A stretch of DNA of 64,000 bases from Neobacillus sp. PS3-34 (GTDB lineage: Bacteria; Bacillota; Bacilli; Bacillales; Cytobacillaceae): the NCBI RefSeq assembly GCF_030915465.1, contig NZ_CP133267.1:4329001-4393000 (forward strand), written 5' to 3'. Positions within the stretch are counted from its first letter, which is position 1; the number at the start of each line of letters is the position of its first letter. The notes under the pieces were generated by a model. The model was not told where the DNA came from, ran no database searches, and saw only the letters and a list, made by a program, of their open reading frames with translations. Positions 8,953-17,978 of this stretch are shown here, piece after piece. Made by a program: the position numbers and the translations under genes.

Positions 8953-11283
8953 ATGAGTGAAATCCAGCATAAAGAATGGCAAAACGAACAAAACCGTGTG
9001 GATTATGTTGCAAAGGAAATAAATAATAAAGTTGCTAGACTCAGAAAAAATGCTGGAGAAATTAGCTCAGATGTTTTTCAACTACGCAAGACATTCTGGG
9101 AGGATGTAACAGTCAATTTTGATGAGCCAGATGATATTCTAGAAACTCATACCAGCATCAAACAGCAGGCAGAATTGCTTTCAGAGCGGGAACGTACTCA
9201 TAAACAAATGGACAAGCAGCTCAAGACCCTTGCACGATTAAAGTACTCTCCTTATTTTGGACGGATTGATTTTCATGAAAAAGGAGAGACCGCTGCAGAG
9301 ACTGTATATCTCGGTATCGCTTCGTTTATGGATAAAAACGATGAAAACTTCCTTATTTATGATTGGCGTGCCCCAATATCCAGCCTTTACTATGATTATT
9401 CACCGGGACCTGCACAATACGCGACACCGGAAGGGATAATTGAAGGGGAGATGGAGTTAAAAAGACAGTTTATTATTCGAGAATCTCATATAAAAGGAAT
9501 GTTCGAAACAGGCGTGACCATTGGTGATGAAATGCTGCAGGAAGTACTTGGCAATAACGCGAGTACTCAAATGAAAAGCATTGTCGCTACGATTCAAAAA
9601 GAACAAAACCAAATTATCCGTAACGAAACCAGCAGGCTTCTTTTTGTTCAAGGCGTCGCGGGAAGTGGGAAAACCTCTGCTGCTTTACAAAGAGTGGCAT
9701 ATTTACTTTATCGATATCGCGGAACCATTACATCAGAAAATATTCTGCTTTTTTCTCCTAATCCACTTTTTAATAGTTATGTCGCTACTGTTCTCCCAGA
9801 ACTTGGGGAGGAGAATATGCAGCAAACCACTTTTCAGGAATACTTGACCAGCAGACTTGGAAATGAATTTGAGGTGGAAGATCCATTTAGCCAAATGGAA
9901 TATTTACTTTCTAATTCCGATAATAATTACAAAGTGCGTGTAGATGGAATCCGCTACAAAGCTTCTCTTAATTTTAAAAACAATATTGATCAATATGTTC
10001 AATACCTTTCCGGAGAAGGACTAATTTTTCGAGACATTACATTTAGAAAGGCAACGATCTTCTCCAAAAAGGAAATAGAAGAATTCTTTTATACCCTTGA
10101 CAGGAATTATTCAATACCTAATCGTATGCAACTTGTAAAGGAATGGCTTTTAAAGGAATTGAAAAGGAAAGTTAAGCAGGAACGTTCGAAAAGCTGGGTC
10201 GAGGAAGAAGTACAATTTTTGGATAAAGATTTTTATGTGGAAGCATTTAAAAAGCTTCAAGAAAAGAGCCGATATAATGAAAATACATTTGATGATTTTG
10301 AAAGGGAACAAAGGCTATTAGCTGAAATGGTTGTTAAGGAAAAATTCAAGCCTGTGTTTAGGCGGGTTAAAAAAATGAAATTTATTGATTTGCCAGCGAT
10401 TTACCTGCAACTATTTAAGATGCCTGTGGAATCAGCCCAGCTGGTTCCCGAAAATTGGGTGGATATCTGTGCAACGAGCTTATTAAAGCTAAGGAATTTA
10501 GAAATTGCCTATGAAGATGCCACACCGTTTGTTTATTTGCAGGATTTAATAGAAGGAAGAAAATCGAATACCTCTGTTCGGCACATTTTTATAGATGAAG
10601 CCCAAGATTATTCTCCTTTCCAATTTGCATATATTCAAATGCTTTTCCCTTATAGCAAGATGACTCTGCTTGGGGACTATAATCAGGCAATTTTTTCTGG
10701 TGCAACGGGTTCGGCAACCGTGTTAACCAATCCTCCAAAGGATGGTGCAGATTTAGAAACCATTGAATTAATGAGGACTTACCGTTCTACAAGACAAATT
10801 GTTGAGTTTACAAAGCATTTAATTGTAGGTGGAGACAAAATAGAGCCCTTTAACCGGAATGGAAATAAACCCGTCATTTCATTCACGGATACTACTCATT
10901 TAAATCAAAAAATTATTAACACTATTGAGAATCTGAAAAAGGAAGGACACCGGACGATTGCTGTTATTTGCCTTACGGCTGGGGAAAGTAAACGTGCTTA
11001 TGAGGCCATCAGAGAAAGAATTTCTTGCCGATTGATTGAAAAAGGGACGGTCTCTTATGAAAAAGGAGTCTTAATCCTTCCAGCTTATTTGGCCAAGGGG
11101 ATAGAATTTGACGCAGTCATACTTTATGATAGTTCGCTTTATAAACGTGAAAGTGAACGGAAACTATTTTACACAGCCTGTACACGTGCGATGCATGAGC
11201 TGCGCCTTTTTGCCACAAACGGCTTGAGCCCATTAATGGAAGCTGTTCCAACAGAACTTTATATAATAAAGAAAACTCGGTGA
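8953..11283 (+). CDS. helD: RNA polymerase recycling motor HelD
   Basis: A 776-aa UvrD/Rep-like superfamily 1 ATPase. The N-terminal coiled coil (about residues 1-100), followed by YFGRIDF and the IYDWRAPISSLYYDY segment, is specific to HelD, which enters the RNA polymerase channels and releases stalled enzyme from DNA and RNA. Walker A is GVAGSGKTSAALQR (about residues 234-247), Walker B is FIDEAQDYSPFQ, and the helicase motifs LLGDYNQAIF, MRTYRST and FYTACTRAMHEL follow. The length matches B. subtilis HelD (YvgS). It is monocistronic, starting at ATG behind TGGAGAG. Confidence 0.95.
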   Translation: MSEIQHKEWQNEQNRVDYVAKEINNKVARLRKNAGEISSDVFQLRKTFWEDVTVNFDEPDDILETHTSIKQQAELLSERERTHKQMDKQLKTLARLKYSPYFGRIDFHEKGETAAETVYLGIASFMDKNDENFLIYDWRAPISSLYYDYSPGPAQYATPEGIIEGEMELKRQFIIRESHIKGMFETGVTIGDEMLQEVLGNNASTQMKSIVATIQKEQNQIIRNETSRLLFVQGVAGSGKTSAALQRVAYLLYRYRGTITSENILLFSPNPLFNSYVATVLPELGEENMQQTTFQEYLTSRLGNEFEVEDPFSQMEYLLSNSDNNYKVRVDGIRYKASLNFKNNIDQYVQYLSGEGLIFRDITFRKATIFSKKEIEEFFYTLDRNYSIPNRMQLVKEWLLKELKRKVKQERSKSWVEEEVQFLDKDFYVEAFKKLQEKSRYNENTFDDFEREQRLLAEMVVKEKFKPVFRRVKKMKFIDLPAIYLQLFKMPVESAQLVPENWVDICATSLLKLRNLEIAYEDATPFVYLQDLIEGRKSNTSVRHIFIDEAQDYSPFQFAYIQMLFPYSKMTLLGDYNQAIFSGATGSATVLTNPPKDGADLETIELMRTYRSTRQIVEFTKHLIVGGDKIEPFNRNGNKPVISFTDTTHLNQKIINTIENLKKEGHRTIAVICLTAGESKRAYEAIRERISCRLIEKGTVSYEKGVLILPAYLAKGIEFDAVILYDSSLYKRESERKLFYTACTRAMHELRLFATNGLSPLMEAVPTELYIIKKTR

Positions 11284-11418
11284 TTGCCGAGCCTTAAAGC
11301 AGGGCAAAAACGTATTTGCACTTATGCGTTCAGAATTTTATGTACATAAATTCTGGTTAACCAAAAAGCGAATAGGAGGATGGGGCAGCTTGGACAAAGC
11401 TGTTCCTTTTCAAAACAA

Positions 11419-11651
11419 AAGGCGCAAGCGCCCTGTTTAGCCCTGACAGGCATAAGACGAATCGCGCAGTCATCCTCGGAAAAGCTATCGCTTTTCCTTC
11501 GTGCGATGCGTATGCTGTCGAAGCGTTCCTTGTCCTGATTTCTGAAGTGATTTGGCTTATGACCCCGAGGGGCTGGGTGCTCCTCGAAAAAGCTATCGCT
11601 TTTTCTTCGTGCGAAGCATATGCTGCCGACGTTTTCCTTGTGGAGCTAGAT
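11419..11651. repeat. Interspersed repeat element, GCGCAAGCG...GGAGCTAGA type
   Basis: A non-coding GC-richer segment that begins with the palindrome GGCGCAAGCGCC and ends with GGAGCTAGA. A shorter element at 61655-61800 begins with GCGCAAGCG and ends with GGAGCTAGAC, so they look like one family. Two internal hairpins of the AAAGCTATCGCTTT type lie at 11473-11506 and 11581-11613. Similar GGAGCTAGAC-ended intergenic repeats are common in Bacillus-group genomes as I recall. No open reading frame is supported. Confidence 0.65.
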
Positions 11652-11707
11652 TAATACAATTTGTAGAAGTTATCTGCACCATTTAATTTTATAATTTCTT
11701 TGGTGAT

Positions 11708-11744
11708 GAAAAAAGGTGCAAACCAAATGGTTCGCACCTTTTTT
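11708..11744. terminator. Bidirectional hairpin terminator
   Basis: AAAAAAGGTGC and GCACCTTTTTT enclose a second stem AACC/GGTT. It can act in either direction. The nearest leftward candidate is the small frame at 11803-11907. Confidence 0.7.
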
Positions 11745-11774
11745 CAGTCTCCATATAAGAGAATCTTGAGAAGG

Positions 11775-11907
11775 TTACAATTTGCATGGGGTCGTATCGA
11801 TCTTAAGTATATCGATTACAGACGAGCGTTCCAATGCACCGCTCAGCAAATGCCCCTTCGTCATTTGCATTGCCAATAACTAACCTTTGAGTCGCTGTTA
11901 ACTCCAT
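11775..11907 (-). other. Possible very small gene, frame uncertain
   Basis: An AGGAGG site precedes ATG 11907, giving a 34-codon frame that stops at 11803. An overlapping frame starts at ATG 11870 and stops at 11775 (31 codons, ending KIDTTPCKL). One indel would join them. A terminator lies just downstream on this strand. Neither product is recognised, so this is only a candidate. Confidence 0.25.
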
Positions 11908-12084
11908 TTTGGACCAGTCCCTCCTGTTTTGTTTTGGCCTTGCACTCTTTATTTACCCTTGATAAATACCAATAAACATTAAATTAACAAAAAATTTATT
12001 ATTTTTAATTAAAGGCTGTTTTCTAAAAGATTGTTGTTTTGTAAATAGGTTTTAAAAAACAAATCGTTGAAAAAGAAGTTTATT

Positions 12085-12267
12085 GGAACGGAAAGTGCGA
12101 GCTCCTCGAAAATGCTCTCGCATTTCCTTCGTGCGGTGTTGATTCTAGGAAGCTGATTCAACGTCCTGCGGGAGCAGCGGGACAGGTGAGACCCCACAGG
12201 AGCTGTGCGCCGAGGAGGCTCACCGCCCGCCCCGCGGAAAGCGAGCATCCTGGAGTGAAAATCAACT
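12085..12267. repeat. GC-rich Bacillus-type interspersed repeat
   Basis: A segment with sharply higher GC than its surroundings, containing CCTGCGGGAGCAGCGGGACA, GTGAGACCCC, GAGGAGGCTCACCGCCCGCC and GCGGAAAGCGAGCATCCTGG. GTGAG and GAGGCTCAC arms can fold together. I recognise this as a repeat found between genes in many Bacillaceae. Its left part holds another hairpin of the AAATGCTCTCGCATTT type. An open frame across it is accidental. Confidence 0.7.
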
Positions 12268-12421
12268 ACCCCTTATATAGCAACAAAGTATACGAAAACA
12301 GCCTAATTAAAATATAAAATATCACCATGTATTAATACCTGGTGATAATTATCACATCGTTTTCTAAAATATAACGTTACAATGGATGAGATTCAACCAC
12401 CTATAAATATGAAAAGAGGTA

Positions 12422-13393
12422 TTGGCTTTGAATTTTCCACAATTAAAAATTGGCCATATGACACCAAAAGTTCCTATATTACAGGGCGGCATGGGTGTTG
12501 GGATATCATTAAGCGGACTTTCTTCGGCGGTAGCGAATGCAGGGGGCATTGGCATCATTTCGGGAACAGGCATATCTATAGAAGAGTTGAGAACCCATAT
12601 CCAAAAGGCTAGGCAAATAATGAAAGGTAAGGGGTATCTAGGTGTAAACGTATTATTTGCTATGAATGATTTCGCTGAAAAGATGAAGGCTGCCCTGGAG
12701 GAAAGAGTAGATTTTATTATTTCTGGTGCCGGCATTTCCAGGGACATGTATTCATGGGGGAAGGAAGCAGGGATTCCTGTTCTATCGATTGTTTCTTCTG
12801 CTAAATTGGCAAAATTATCAGAGCGCCTGGGTGCAGCAGCTGTTGTTGTAGAAGGTTTTGAGGCCGGCGGACATCTAGGGACGGACAGGCCAATGTTTGA
12901 TATCCTGCCCGAGGTTGTGGAGGCAGTCAATATTCCTGTTATTGCTGCTGGCGGTATTTTAACAGGGGAGGATCTTGCCAAAGCCCTGAATATGGGAGCA
13001 TCAGGAGTCCAAATGGGAACAAGATTTGTTGCCAGTGAAGAATGTGATGCACCTCTTTCTTTTAAGCAAAAATATGTAGAGGCGAAAAAGGAAGATCTGG
13101 TCCTTGTAAAAACAACCGTCGGCTTGCAGGGCAGGGCTATAAAAAATAAATTCACCGAAATGATTAGCGGTGACAGCAAATTAAAAATCGCTAAATGCCT
13201 GGATTGCTTAAAAAATTGCTCCTATCGTTTTTGTACACTTGATTCATTAAAAATGTCACTAGATGGTGATACAGAGAACGGGCTTGTATTTGCTGGCTCA
13301 AGAGTAGCAGAAATAAAAGACATTCTTCCTGTTCAAAAAATAATAGATACAATTATGGCGGAATATAGACTGGCAGCTACCAAGTTTGCCTGA
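12422..13393 (+). CDS. Nitronate monooxygenase / FabK-like flavoprotein
   Basis: A 323-aa FMN-binding TIM-barrel protein of the 2-nitropropane dioxygenase family. Family signatures: PILQGGMGVGISL at the N-terminus, the GGIGIISG strand, VEGFEAGGHLG, PVIAAGGI and GASGVQMGTRFVAS, which bind the flavin phosphate. Such enzymes oxidise nitronates to carbonyl compounds and nitrite; related members (FabK) are enoyl-ACP reductases. A C-terminal cluster of cysteines (CLDCLKNCSYRFC, about residues 259-271) resembles a metal or iron-sulfur site, as in some clostridial members. The start is TTG at 12422 with AGAGGT upstream. It is a single gene closed by a terminator. Confidence 0.85.
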   Translation: MALNFPQLKIGHMTPKVPILQGGMGVGISLSGLSSAVANAGGIGIISGTGISIEELRTHIQKARQIMKGKGYLGVNVLFAMNDFAEKMKAALEERVDFIISGAGISRDMYSWGKEAGIPVLSIVSSAKLAKLSERLGAAAVVVEGFEAGGHLGTDRPMFDILPEVVEAVNIPVIAAGGILTGEDLAKALNMGASGVQMGTRFVASEECDAPLSFKQKYVEAKKEDLVLVKTTVGLQGRAIKNKFTEMISGDSKLKIAKCLDCLKNCSYRFCTLDSLKMSLDGDTENGLVFAGSRVAEIKDILPVQKIIDTIMAEYRLAATKFA

Positions 13394-13422
13394 GAAATTT
13401 AAATCCATAATTAGCATAAAGA

Positions 13423-13455
13423 GAGCCAGCCGTAAACAATCGGCTGGCTTTTTAT
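13423..13455 (+). terminator. Rho-independent terminator
   Basis: AGCCAGCCG/CGGCTGGCT stem with an 8-nt loop and a T run, after the nitronate monooxygenase gene. Confidence 0.9.
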
Positions 13456-13525
13456 ATTTAAAATTCGTTTAAATGGAAGGATGTGTTTATAATGGAAATA
13501 AGTATTAAAAGGGGAGAGGATACAT

Positions 13526-13960
13526 ATGAAAGAACAAAGCTTAAAAAATCACGCTCGGATTCACCCGCCTTACCATTATGTTGGTTCAATCCTTATGGTT
13601 TTTACACTTATCGGCTCAATCGTCCATCTGATTTTTTCTCTTAAAGATGGAGATGGGGTTTTCGCTGCAATTTTGCTGGTAACGGGTTCAATGGGATTGG
13701 TTTTAACCTTTGCACTTGTACGCCTATATTCCCTGAAGGTACAAGATAGGGTTATTCGTACTGAGGAGAATTTTCGGCTTTATCGTTTAACGGGAAAGAC
13801 TCTTGATCCACAAGTAACGATTGGGCAGATCATTGCATTAAGATTTGCGAATGATGCTGAATTTCCAACGTTATATGAAAAAGCTATTAACGAAAAATTA
13901 CTACCTGCCGAAATTAAAAAAACGGTTAAAGACTGGCGTGCAGATAACCTGCGGGTTTAA
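13526..13960 (+). CDS. DUF6526 family membrane protein
   Basis: A 144-aa protein with two membrane helices (about residues 20-40 and 48-68) and a cytosolic C-terminal part containing ALRFANDAEFPTLYEKA and a terminal KDWRADNLRV, typical of the DUF6526 family. A GGGGAGAGG site precedes the ATG. It is 34 bp before an ABC ATPase and probably in the same operon, which suggests a link to the exporter, but the family has no known function. Confidence 0.75.
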   Translation: MKEQSLKNHARIHPPYHYVGSILMVFTLIGSIVHLIFSLKDGDGVFAAILLVTGSMGLVLTFALVRLYSLKVQDRVIRTEENFRLYRLTGKTLDPQVTIGQIIALRFANDAEFPTLYEKAINEKLLPAEIKKTVKDWRADNLRV

Positions 13961-13994
13961 TTACTAAAAAGGGGCGGAAAGGAAGCAGCTAAGT

Positions 13995-14906
13995 ATGATC
14001 GAAGTTAAAAATCTGGTAAAACGATACGGAAGTTTTACTGCTGTAAACGATGTTAGTTTTACAGTTGAAAAAGGGGAAGTTTTGGCCTTTCTTGGACCAA
14101 ATGGTGCAGGAAAGACTACAACGATCGAAATGCTCGTTTGTCTACGTAAGCCGGACGGAGGGACTGCTCTGCTGTCTGGTTTTGATATCATTAAGGAGCA
14201 AAAAAAAATTAAAGATGTAATAGGGATACAGTTGCAATCAACTTCTCTATTCGAATTATTAACAGTTAAGGAAATTATCGAAATGTATGCAAGTTTTTAT
14301 CCTAAGCATGTATCGATTCCAGATTTAATTGATGAAATGATTCTGGCAGAAAAACAAAATGAACGGGTGAAGGCACTCTCCGGAGGACAAAAACAAAGAT
14401 TGGCTATTGCTCTGGCTCTTATTCACGACCCGGAAATTATCTTCCTTGATGAACCGACTACAGGCCTTGATCCTCAGGCAAGACGTACTCTTTGGGACAT
14501 TATCCTAAAACTTAAAGAAAAGGGTAAAACGATCGTACTCTCCACTCATTATATGGATGACGCCCATGTTCTTTGTGACCGAATCGGCATAATGGATAAA
14601 GGTGAATTAATTGCTCTTGATACTCCAGATGCGCTCGTTAAACAGCTTCAATCCGACAGTGCGGTTGAGTTTCGAGGTAGTCTTTCTATTGATGAGAATT
14701 ACCTTGCGTCTCTGGATGGCGTCAAACAGGTTAGCAGGAGAGAAGAAGTTTTCACACTCTATACCGATCATTTGCAGAATACGTTAACCTCTCTAATCGG
14801 ATATGCTTCCGAGGAAGGTATATTATTATCCGATTTAAAAACAAGAACCGCGACGTTAGAGGATGTATTTATTCATATGACTGGAAGGAGGCTTCGTGAA
14901 GAATGA
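13995..14906 (+). CDS. ABC-2 type exporter, ATP-binding subunit
   Basis: A 303-aa ABC ATPase that drives the permease encoded next. Walker A is GPNGAGKTT (about residues 36-44), signature LSGGQKQR, Walker B IIFLDEPTTGLD and H-loop STH. A C-terminal extension of about 80 residues is typical of the CcmA/DrrA-like subfamily that exports drugs, lipids or bacteriocins. The last codons overlap the permease start by 4 bp (ATGA), so the two subunits are translationally coupled. The substrate is unknown. Confidence 0.93.
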   Translation: MIEVKNLVKRYGSFTAVNDVSFTVEKGEVLAFLGPNGAGKTTTIEMLVCLRKPDGGTALLSGFDIIKEQKKIKDVIGIQLQSTSLFELLTVKEIIEMYASFYPKHVSIPDLIDEMILAEKQNERVKALSGGQKQRLAIALALIHDPEIIFLDEPTTGLDPQARRTLWDIILKLKEKGKTIVLSTHYMDDAHVLCDRIGIMDKGELIALDTPDALVKQLQSDSAVEFRGSLSIDENYLASLDGVKQVSRREEVFTLYTDHLQNTLTSLIGYASEEGILLSDLKTRTATLEDVFIHMTGRRLREE

Positions 14907-16000
14907 GAGCATATTGGCAATTAACATTGGCGCAGCTAAGGATTTTTTTGCGAAACCGGCAGGTGCTTTTCTGGACACTGTTTTTTCCAATTGTGCTAAT
15001 GCTGACCATGGGATCGTTTTTAGGTAATGGAAATGATCTGTCAATATCTATAGGGGTTGTCGACCATGATGGAACGGACGCCTCAAAAGGGCTTTTAAAT
15101 TCATTTAAGGGTGCCGGAACTATCGAAATAGATTTATTCTCATCAAAAGAAAAAGCAATAAAGAGTGTAAAAAAAGGCGATAATCAGCTTGCTTTGGAAA
15201 TACCTAAAGGCTTTTCAGAACAGGTTATCAGTAAAACAACTGACCATGCACTCGATATCCCTGTCTATTATAACGAAACAAACATGGCTGCCTCTCAGCT
15301 CGGCATAACGGTAATTTCTCAAATGATCGATACTGCAAGCAAAAAAGCGGTCAATTATAAACCGATTTTAAAAGTCTCTTCCAAAGGAATTGAAGCAGTC
15401 AAACTCCGCTATATTGATTTTCTTGTACCAGGAATTGTCGCCATGATGATTATGAGCAATAACATGAACGGGGTGGCCGGACAGATTTCCGCGTGGCGCG
15501 AACGGGGAATTTTGAGAAGGATGCAAGGAACCAGGCTTAAGGCTTCCACCTTTATAGCTGCACAAATTACAGCACGGCTCATATTAAATGGTACACAGGC
15601 ATTGCTTGTCCTATTAATTGCAAACCTTGTTTTTGATTTATCTGTAAAGGGATCATGGCTGGTGCTTATTGGGCTCGTTGTTCTCGGGACACTTGCCTTT
15701 ATGGCAATCGGCTTTATCATTGCGGGTATTGCTAAAACTCCCGAAAGCGCCGGACCGATTGCCGCCTTTCTATCGTTCCCAATGCTCTTTTTGGGAGGCG
15801 TCTTTTTCCCTATCAAAAATATGCCTGATTTCCTCCAGCCAATTGTTAAGCTGCTGCCAATCTCTCATTTAAGCAACGCACTCAGAGAGACGATGAATTT
15901 AGGCACACCCGTTGCAACCCTTTGGCCTGAATTTGCGATTTTATTCGGTTGGCTCGCAGTGGCATTTGCCATTGCAAGCTACACATTCAAGTGGGAATAA
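14903..16000 (+). CDS. ABC-2 type exporter, permease subunit
   Basis: A 365-aa membrane subunit. One N-terminal helix (about residues 22-42) is followed by a roughly 150-residue extracytoplasmic domain and then five or six helices in the C-terminal half. The GQISAWRERGILRRMQGTRLKAS coupling segment and the PMLFLGGVFFPIKNMP motif near the end are typical of ABC2 membrane proteins of the YhgE/DrrB type. It pairs with the upstream ATPase. Immediately behind its stop lies the tail of an unrelated gene (16002-16118). Confidence 0.92.
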   Translation: MRAYWQLTLAQLRIFLRNRQVLFWTLFFPIVLMLTMGSFLGNGNDLSISIGVVDHDGTDASKGLLNSFKGAGTIEIDLFSSKEKAIKSVKKGDNQLALEIPKGFSEQVISKTTDHALDIPVYYNETNMAASQLGITVISQMIDTASKKAVNYKPILKVSSKGIEAVKLRYIDFLVPGIVAMMIMSNNMNGVAGQISAWRERGILRRMQGTRLKASTFIAAQITARLILNGTQALLVLLIANLVFDLSVKGSWLVLIGLVVLGTLAFMAIGFIIAGIAKTPESAGPIAAFLSFPMLFLGGVFFPIKNMPDFLQPIVKLLPISHLSNALRETMNLGTPVATLWPEFAILFGWLAVAFAIASYTFKWE

Positions 16001-16001
16001 A

Positions 16002-16118
16002 ACGCAGCGTGATGTATGGGATACACAGTGGGACATGACCTTCGCCTTAATCGGTGCGAGGGTTTCATATGTAAGCTTACGTGGAATCCACACGAAACAA
16101 TTAGAAAACAAACAGTAA
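16002..16118 (+). pseudogene. Remnant 3' end of a DUF2238 (YjdF-like) membrane protein gene
   Basis: An in-frame stretch with no start of its own reads RDVWDTQWDMTFALIGARVSY and ends at TAA 16116-16118. DVWDTQWDM followed by a hydrophobic ALIGA segment is, as I recall, the conserved C-terminus of DUF2238/YjdF inner membrane proteins (about 200 aa). Only the last 38 or so codons remain, placed directly after the ABC permease stop and before a terminator. This suggests a deletion that removed the rest of the gene when the ABC operon was joined to it. Confidence 0.6.
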
Positions 16119-16154
16119 AAATCCGGACAATTAACTCTGTCCGGATTTTTTTTT
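16117..16154. terminator. Rho-independent terminator
   Basis: AAATCCGGACA / TGTCCGGATTT stem with flanking A and T runs. It ends the ABC operon and can also serve the leftward ArsR gene. Confidence 0.9.
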
Positions 16155-16162
16155 AGTTATCA

Positions 16163-17077
16163 CTAAAGGCTAAGATATTTTTTTAAGTATCCGGCTAATT
16201 CGTCGACTCCTGCAGAGCGGAGTATATATTCATCATGTCCGCAGTCCTCGGAAACAAGGACACTGATTAAACCCGCGGACCTTAGAGCCATTATGTGATG
16301 ATGGACTGTACTTTTAGAAACCTCAAGCCCCGTTAAAAGACTGGAAAAATTTTTAGGTCCTTCTGTCAGTTTTTTTAAAATTTTCAACCGGTTCTCATCA
16401 GAGACAGCCTTTGCCAGGCGGAGCAAAGCTTTACTTGGGGCAAAAGAATCATCATTTGGCAAATCAACAGAATAAAAAACAAGAAAAATGGATTGATGCC
16501 TATGGTAGGTAATAAAAGGCGATTGGTGGTAGCTGGGAATTAAAATGATTTTTTCAAGACTCTCAAAAGACGGAATGCGTATCCCGCCAGAGACTTTTTC
16601 CACAAATTCAATGGAATCTGTTATTTTCGCTTTAGTAATGCTTTGGGCATTCTTTTGGAGAGTTTCCACAATTAAAGGATCGATATCCGTGAAATATTGG
16701 TTTTGCCATTTTGAAAGCAGGCTGACATAAACATCACGCAATTTTCCTAAATCATTTGGAAGAGCCTCGTCCACAATCGGAGAAAGCTTCTCATACATTT
16801 CTCCGGGTGTCAGCTTTTTTAGCCAAATAAGGAACTCGTTTACATTTTCCTTATTTGGAGACAGCCAGATTAATAGAAATAAATAACTGAAACAGCATGC
16901 TTCCTCATTAAATCCCACAATATATTCTTTAAATTCCTCATCAAGGACAGTTGAAACCCTTTTGTACCAGTCGATACCTAAATCGGCGTTTTTAATCATT
17001 TTTTTATCAATATATAATTTTAGGCTGATTGCCAGTTCGTAAACCGGAGTAAAATCTCCCTGGACTTTATATGACAT
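16163..17077 (-). CDS. ArsR-family transcriptional regulator with N-terminal DUF5937-like domain
   Basis: A 304-aa protein whose C-terminal 90 residues form a winged helix of the ArsR type (AKAVSDENRLKILKKLTEGPKNFSSLL, then LEVSKSTVHHHIMALRSAGLI). The long N-terminal part is the uncharacterised domain often fused to such regulators. ATG 17077 is chosen over the upstream TTG because GGAG stands nine bases before it. The gene is divergent from a flavodoxin-like quinone reductase and an MDR oxidoreductase, which it probably controls, perhaps in response to electrophiles or quinones. No metal-binding cysteine pair is evident. Confidence 0.8.
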   Translation of the reverse strand: MSYKVQGDFTPVYELAISLKLYIDKKMIKNADLGIDWYKRVSTVLDEEFKEYIVGFNEEACCFSYLFLLIWLSPNKENVNEFLIWLKKLTPGEMYEKLSPIVDEALPNDLGKLRDVYVSLLSKWQNQYFTDIDPLIVETLQKNAQSITKAKITDSIEFVEKVSGGIRIPSFESLEKIILIPSYHQSPFITYHRHQSIFLVFYSVDLPNDDSFAPSKALLRLAKAVSDENRLKILKKLTEGPKNFSSLLTGLEVSKSTVHHHIMALRSAGLISVLVSEDCGHDEYILRSAGVDELAGYLKKYLSL

Positions 17078-17239
17078 TTCCTCACACTCCAAACTTCATT
17101 ATTTCAAGCATATCAAATAATCGATAAAAATAAAACGTTCCATGTTTGGGATTTTTTTCTTGCACTTTCAATTAATTCGATTATAATTAAAAATATATTT
17201 AGTTCTATACAAATAGAACGAATAAAAGGGATGAATAAG

Positions 17240-17908
17240 ATGAATGTATTGCTTGTAGTTGCTCATCCGGAGCCTTTGTCATTAAACGGTGCTTTAAAAG
17301 AAATAGCGGTACAGGAATTGACCGAGGCAGGCCATGATGTTGTGGTATCAGATTTATACGAAATGAAATTCAAGGCTGCAGCAGATAAGAATGACTTCAT
17401 TGAATTAAAAAATCCAGATAAATTAAATTACATCCTTGAACAATATTATGCTTTTGAGAATGGTACATTTGCTAAGGATATAAGGTTGGAGCAAGAAAAA
17501 ATTCAAAAAGCCGACATTATCATCTTCCAATATCCAATGTGGTGGTCTGATCCGCCTGCGATATTAAAGGGGTGGTTTGACAGGGTGATTTCCTACGGCT
17601 TTGCCTACGGTCCTGGTGCATACGACCAAGGCAACTTGAAAGGGAAAAAAGCAATGCTGTCCATTACGACTGGGGGTGCCGATTTAAACAATTACGGTGT
17701 TGATTCATTAAAAGGAAGAATGGAAGATTTATTGTTTAATGTCCAGCATGAAAAATTGTACTATACCGGCATGGACATTATTGAACCATTTGTCATGCCT
17801 TCTGGTACAAATGAGGCAAAGAGAGACTCATATATAAAGGACTACATCATTCGGCTTCGCACACTTGAAACCTTGCCTGTCATACCATACAGGCCTCTCA
17901 GACTATGA
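17240..17908 (+). CDS. NAD(P)H-quinone oxidoreductase, flavodoxin-like fold
   Basis: A flavoprotein of about 222 aa in the NQO1/MdaB/KefF group, which reduces quinones by two electrons and limits oxidative cycling. It begins with the flavin-phosphate loop VAHPEPLSLNGAL and has the typical IIFQYPMWWSDPPAILKGWFDRV and LSITTGG segments. ATG 17240 is favoured over the ATG nine bases upstream because AAGGG then has normal spacing. It is the first gene of a two-gene unit divergent from an ArsR-type regulator. Confidence 0.88.
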   Translation: MNVLLVVAHPEPLSLNGALKEIAVQELTEAGHDVVVSDLYEMKFKAAADKNDFIELKNPDKLNYILEQYYAFENGTFAKDIRLEQEKIQKADIIIFQYPMWWSDPPAILKGWFDRVISYGFAYGPGAYDQGNLKGKKAMLSITTGGADLNNYGVDSLKGRMEDLLFNVQHEKLYYTGMDIIEPFVMPSGTNEAKRDSYIKDYIIRLRTLETLPVIPYRPLRL

Positions 17909-17978
17909 AAATGGGAAATTAAAGACTGTGTCACATGTGTAAATTAAACATTTTACAAAAAAAGAGGAGGAAATAATA

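Noticed and set aside
12009..12248. Leftward 79-codon frame
   Set aside because: It is formed by the GC-rich repeat at 12085-12267 and has no ribosome binding site.
12364..13179. Leftward 271-codon frame opposite the nitronate monooxygenase
   Set aside because: The plus-strand protein has full family motifs; the opposite frame is low in recognisable sequence and lacks signals.
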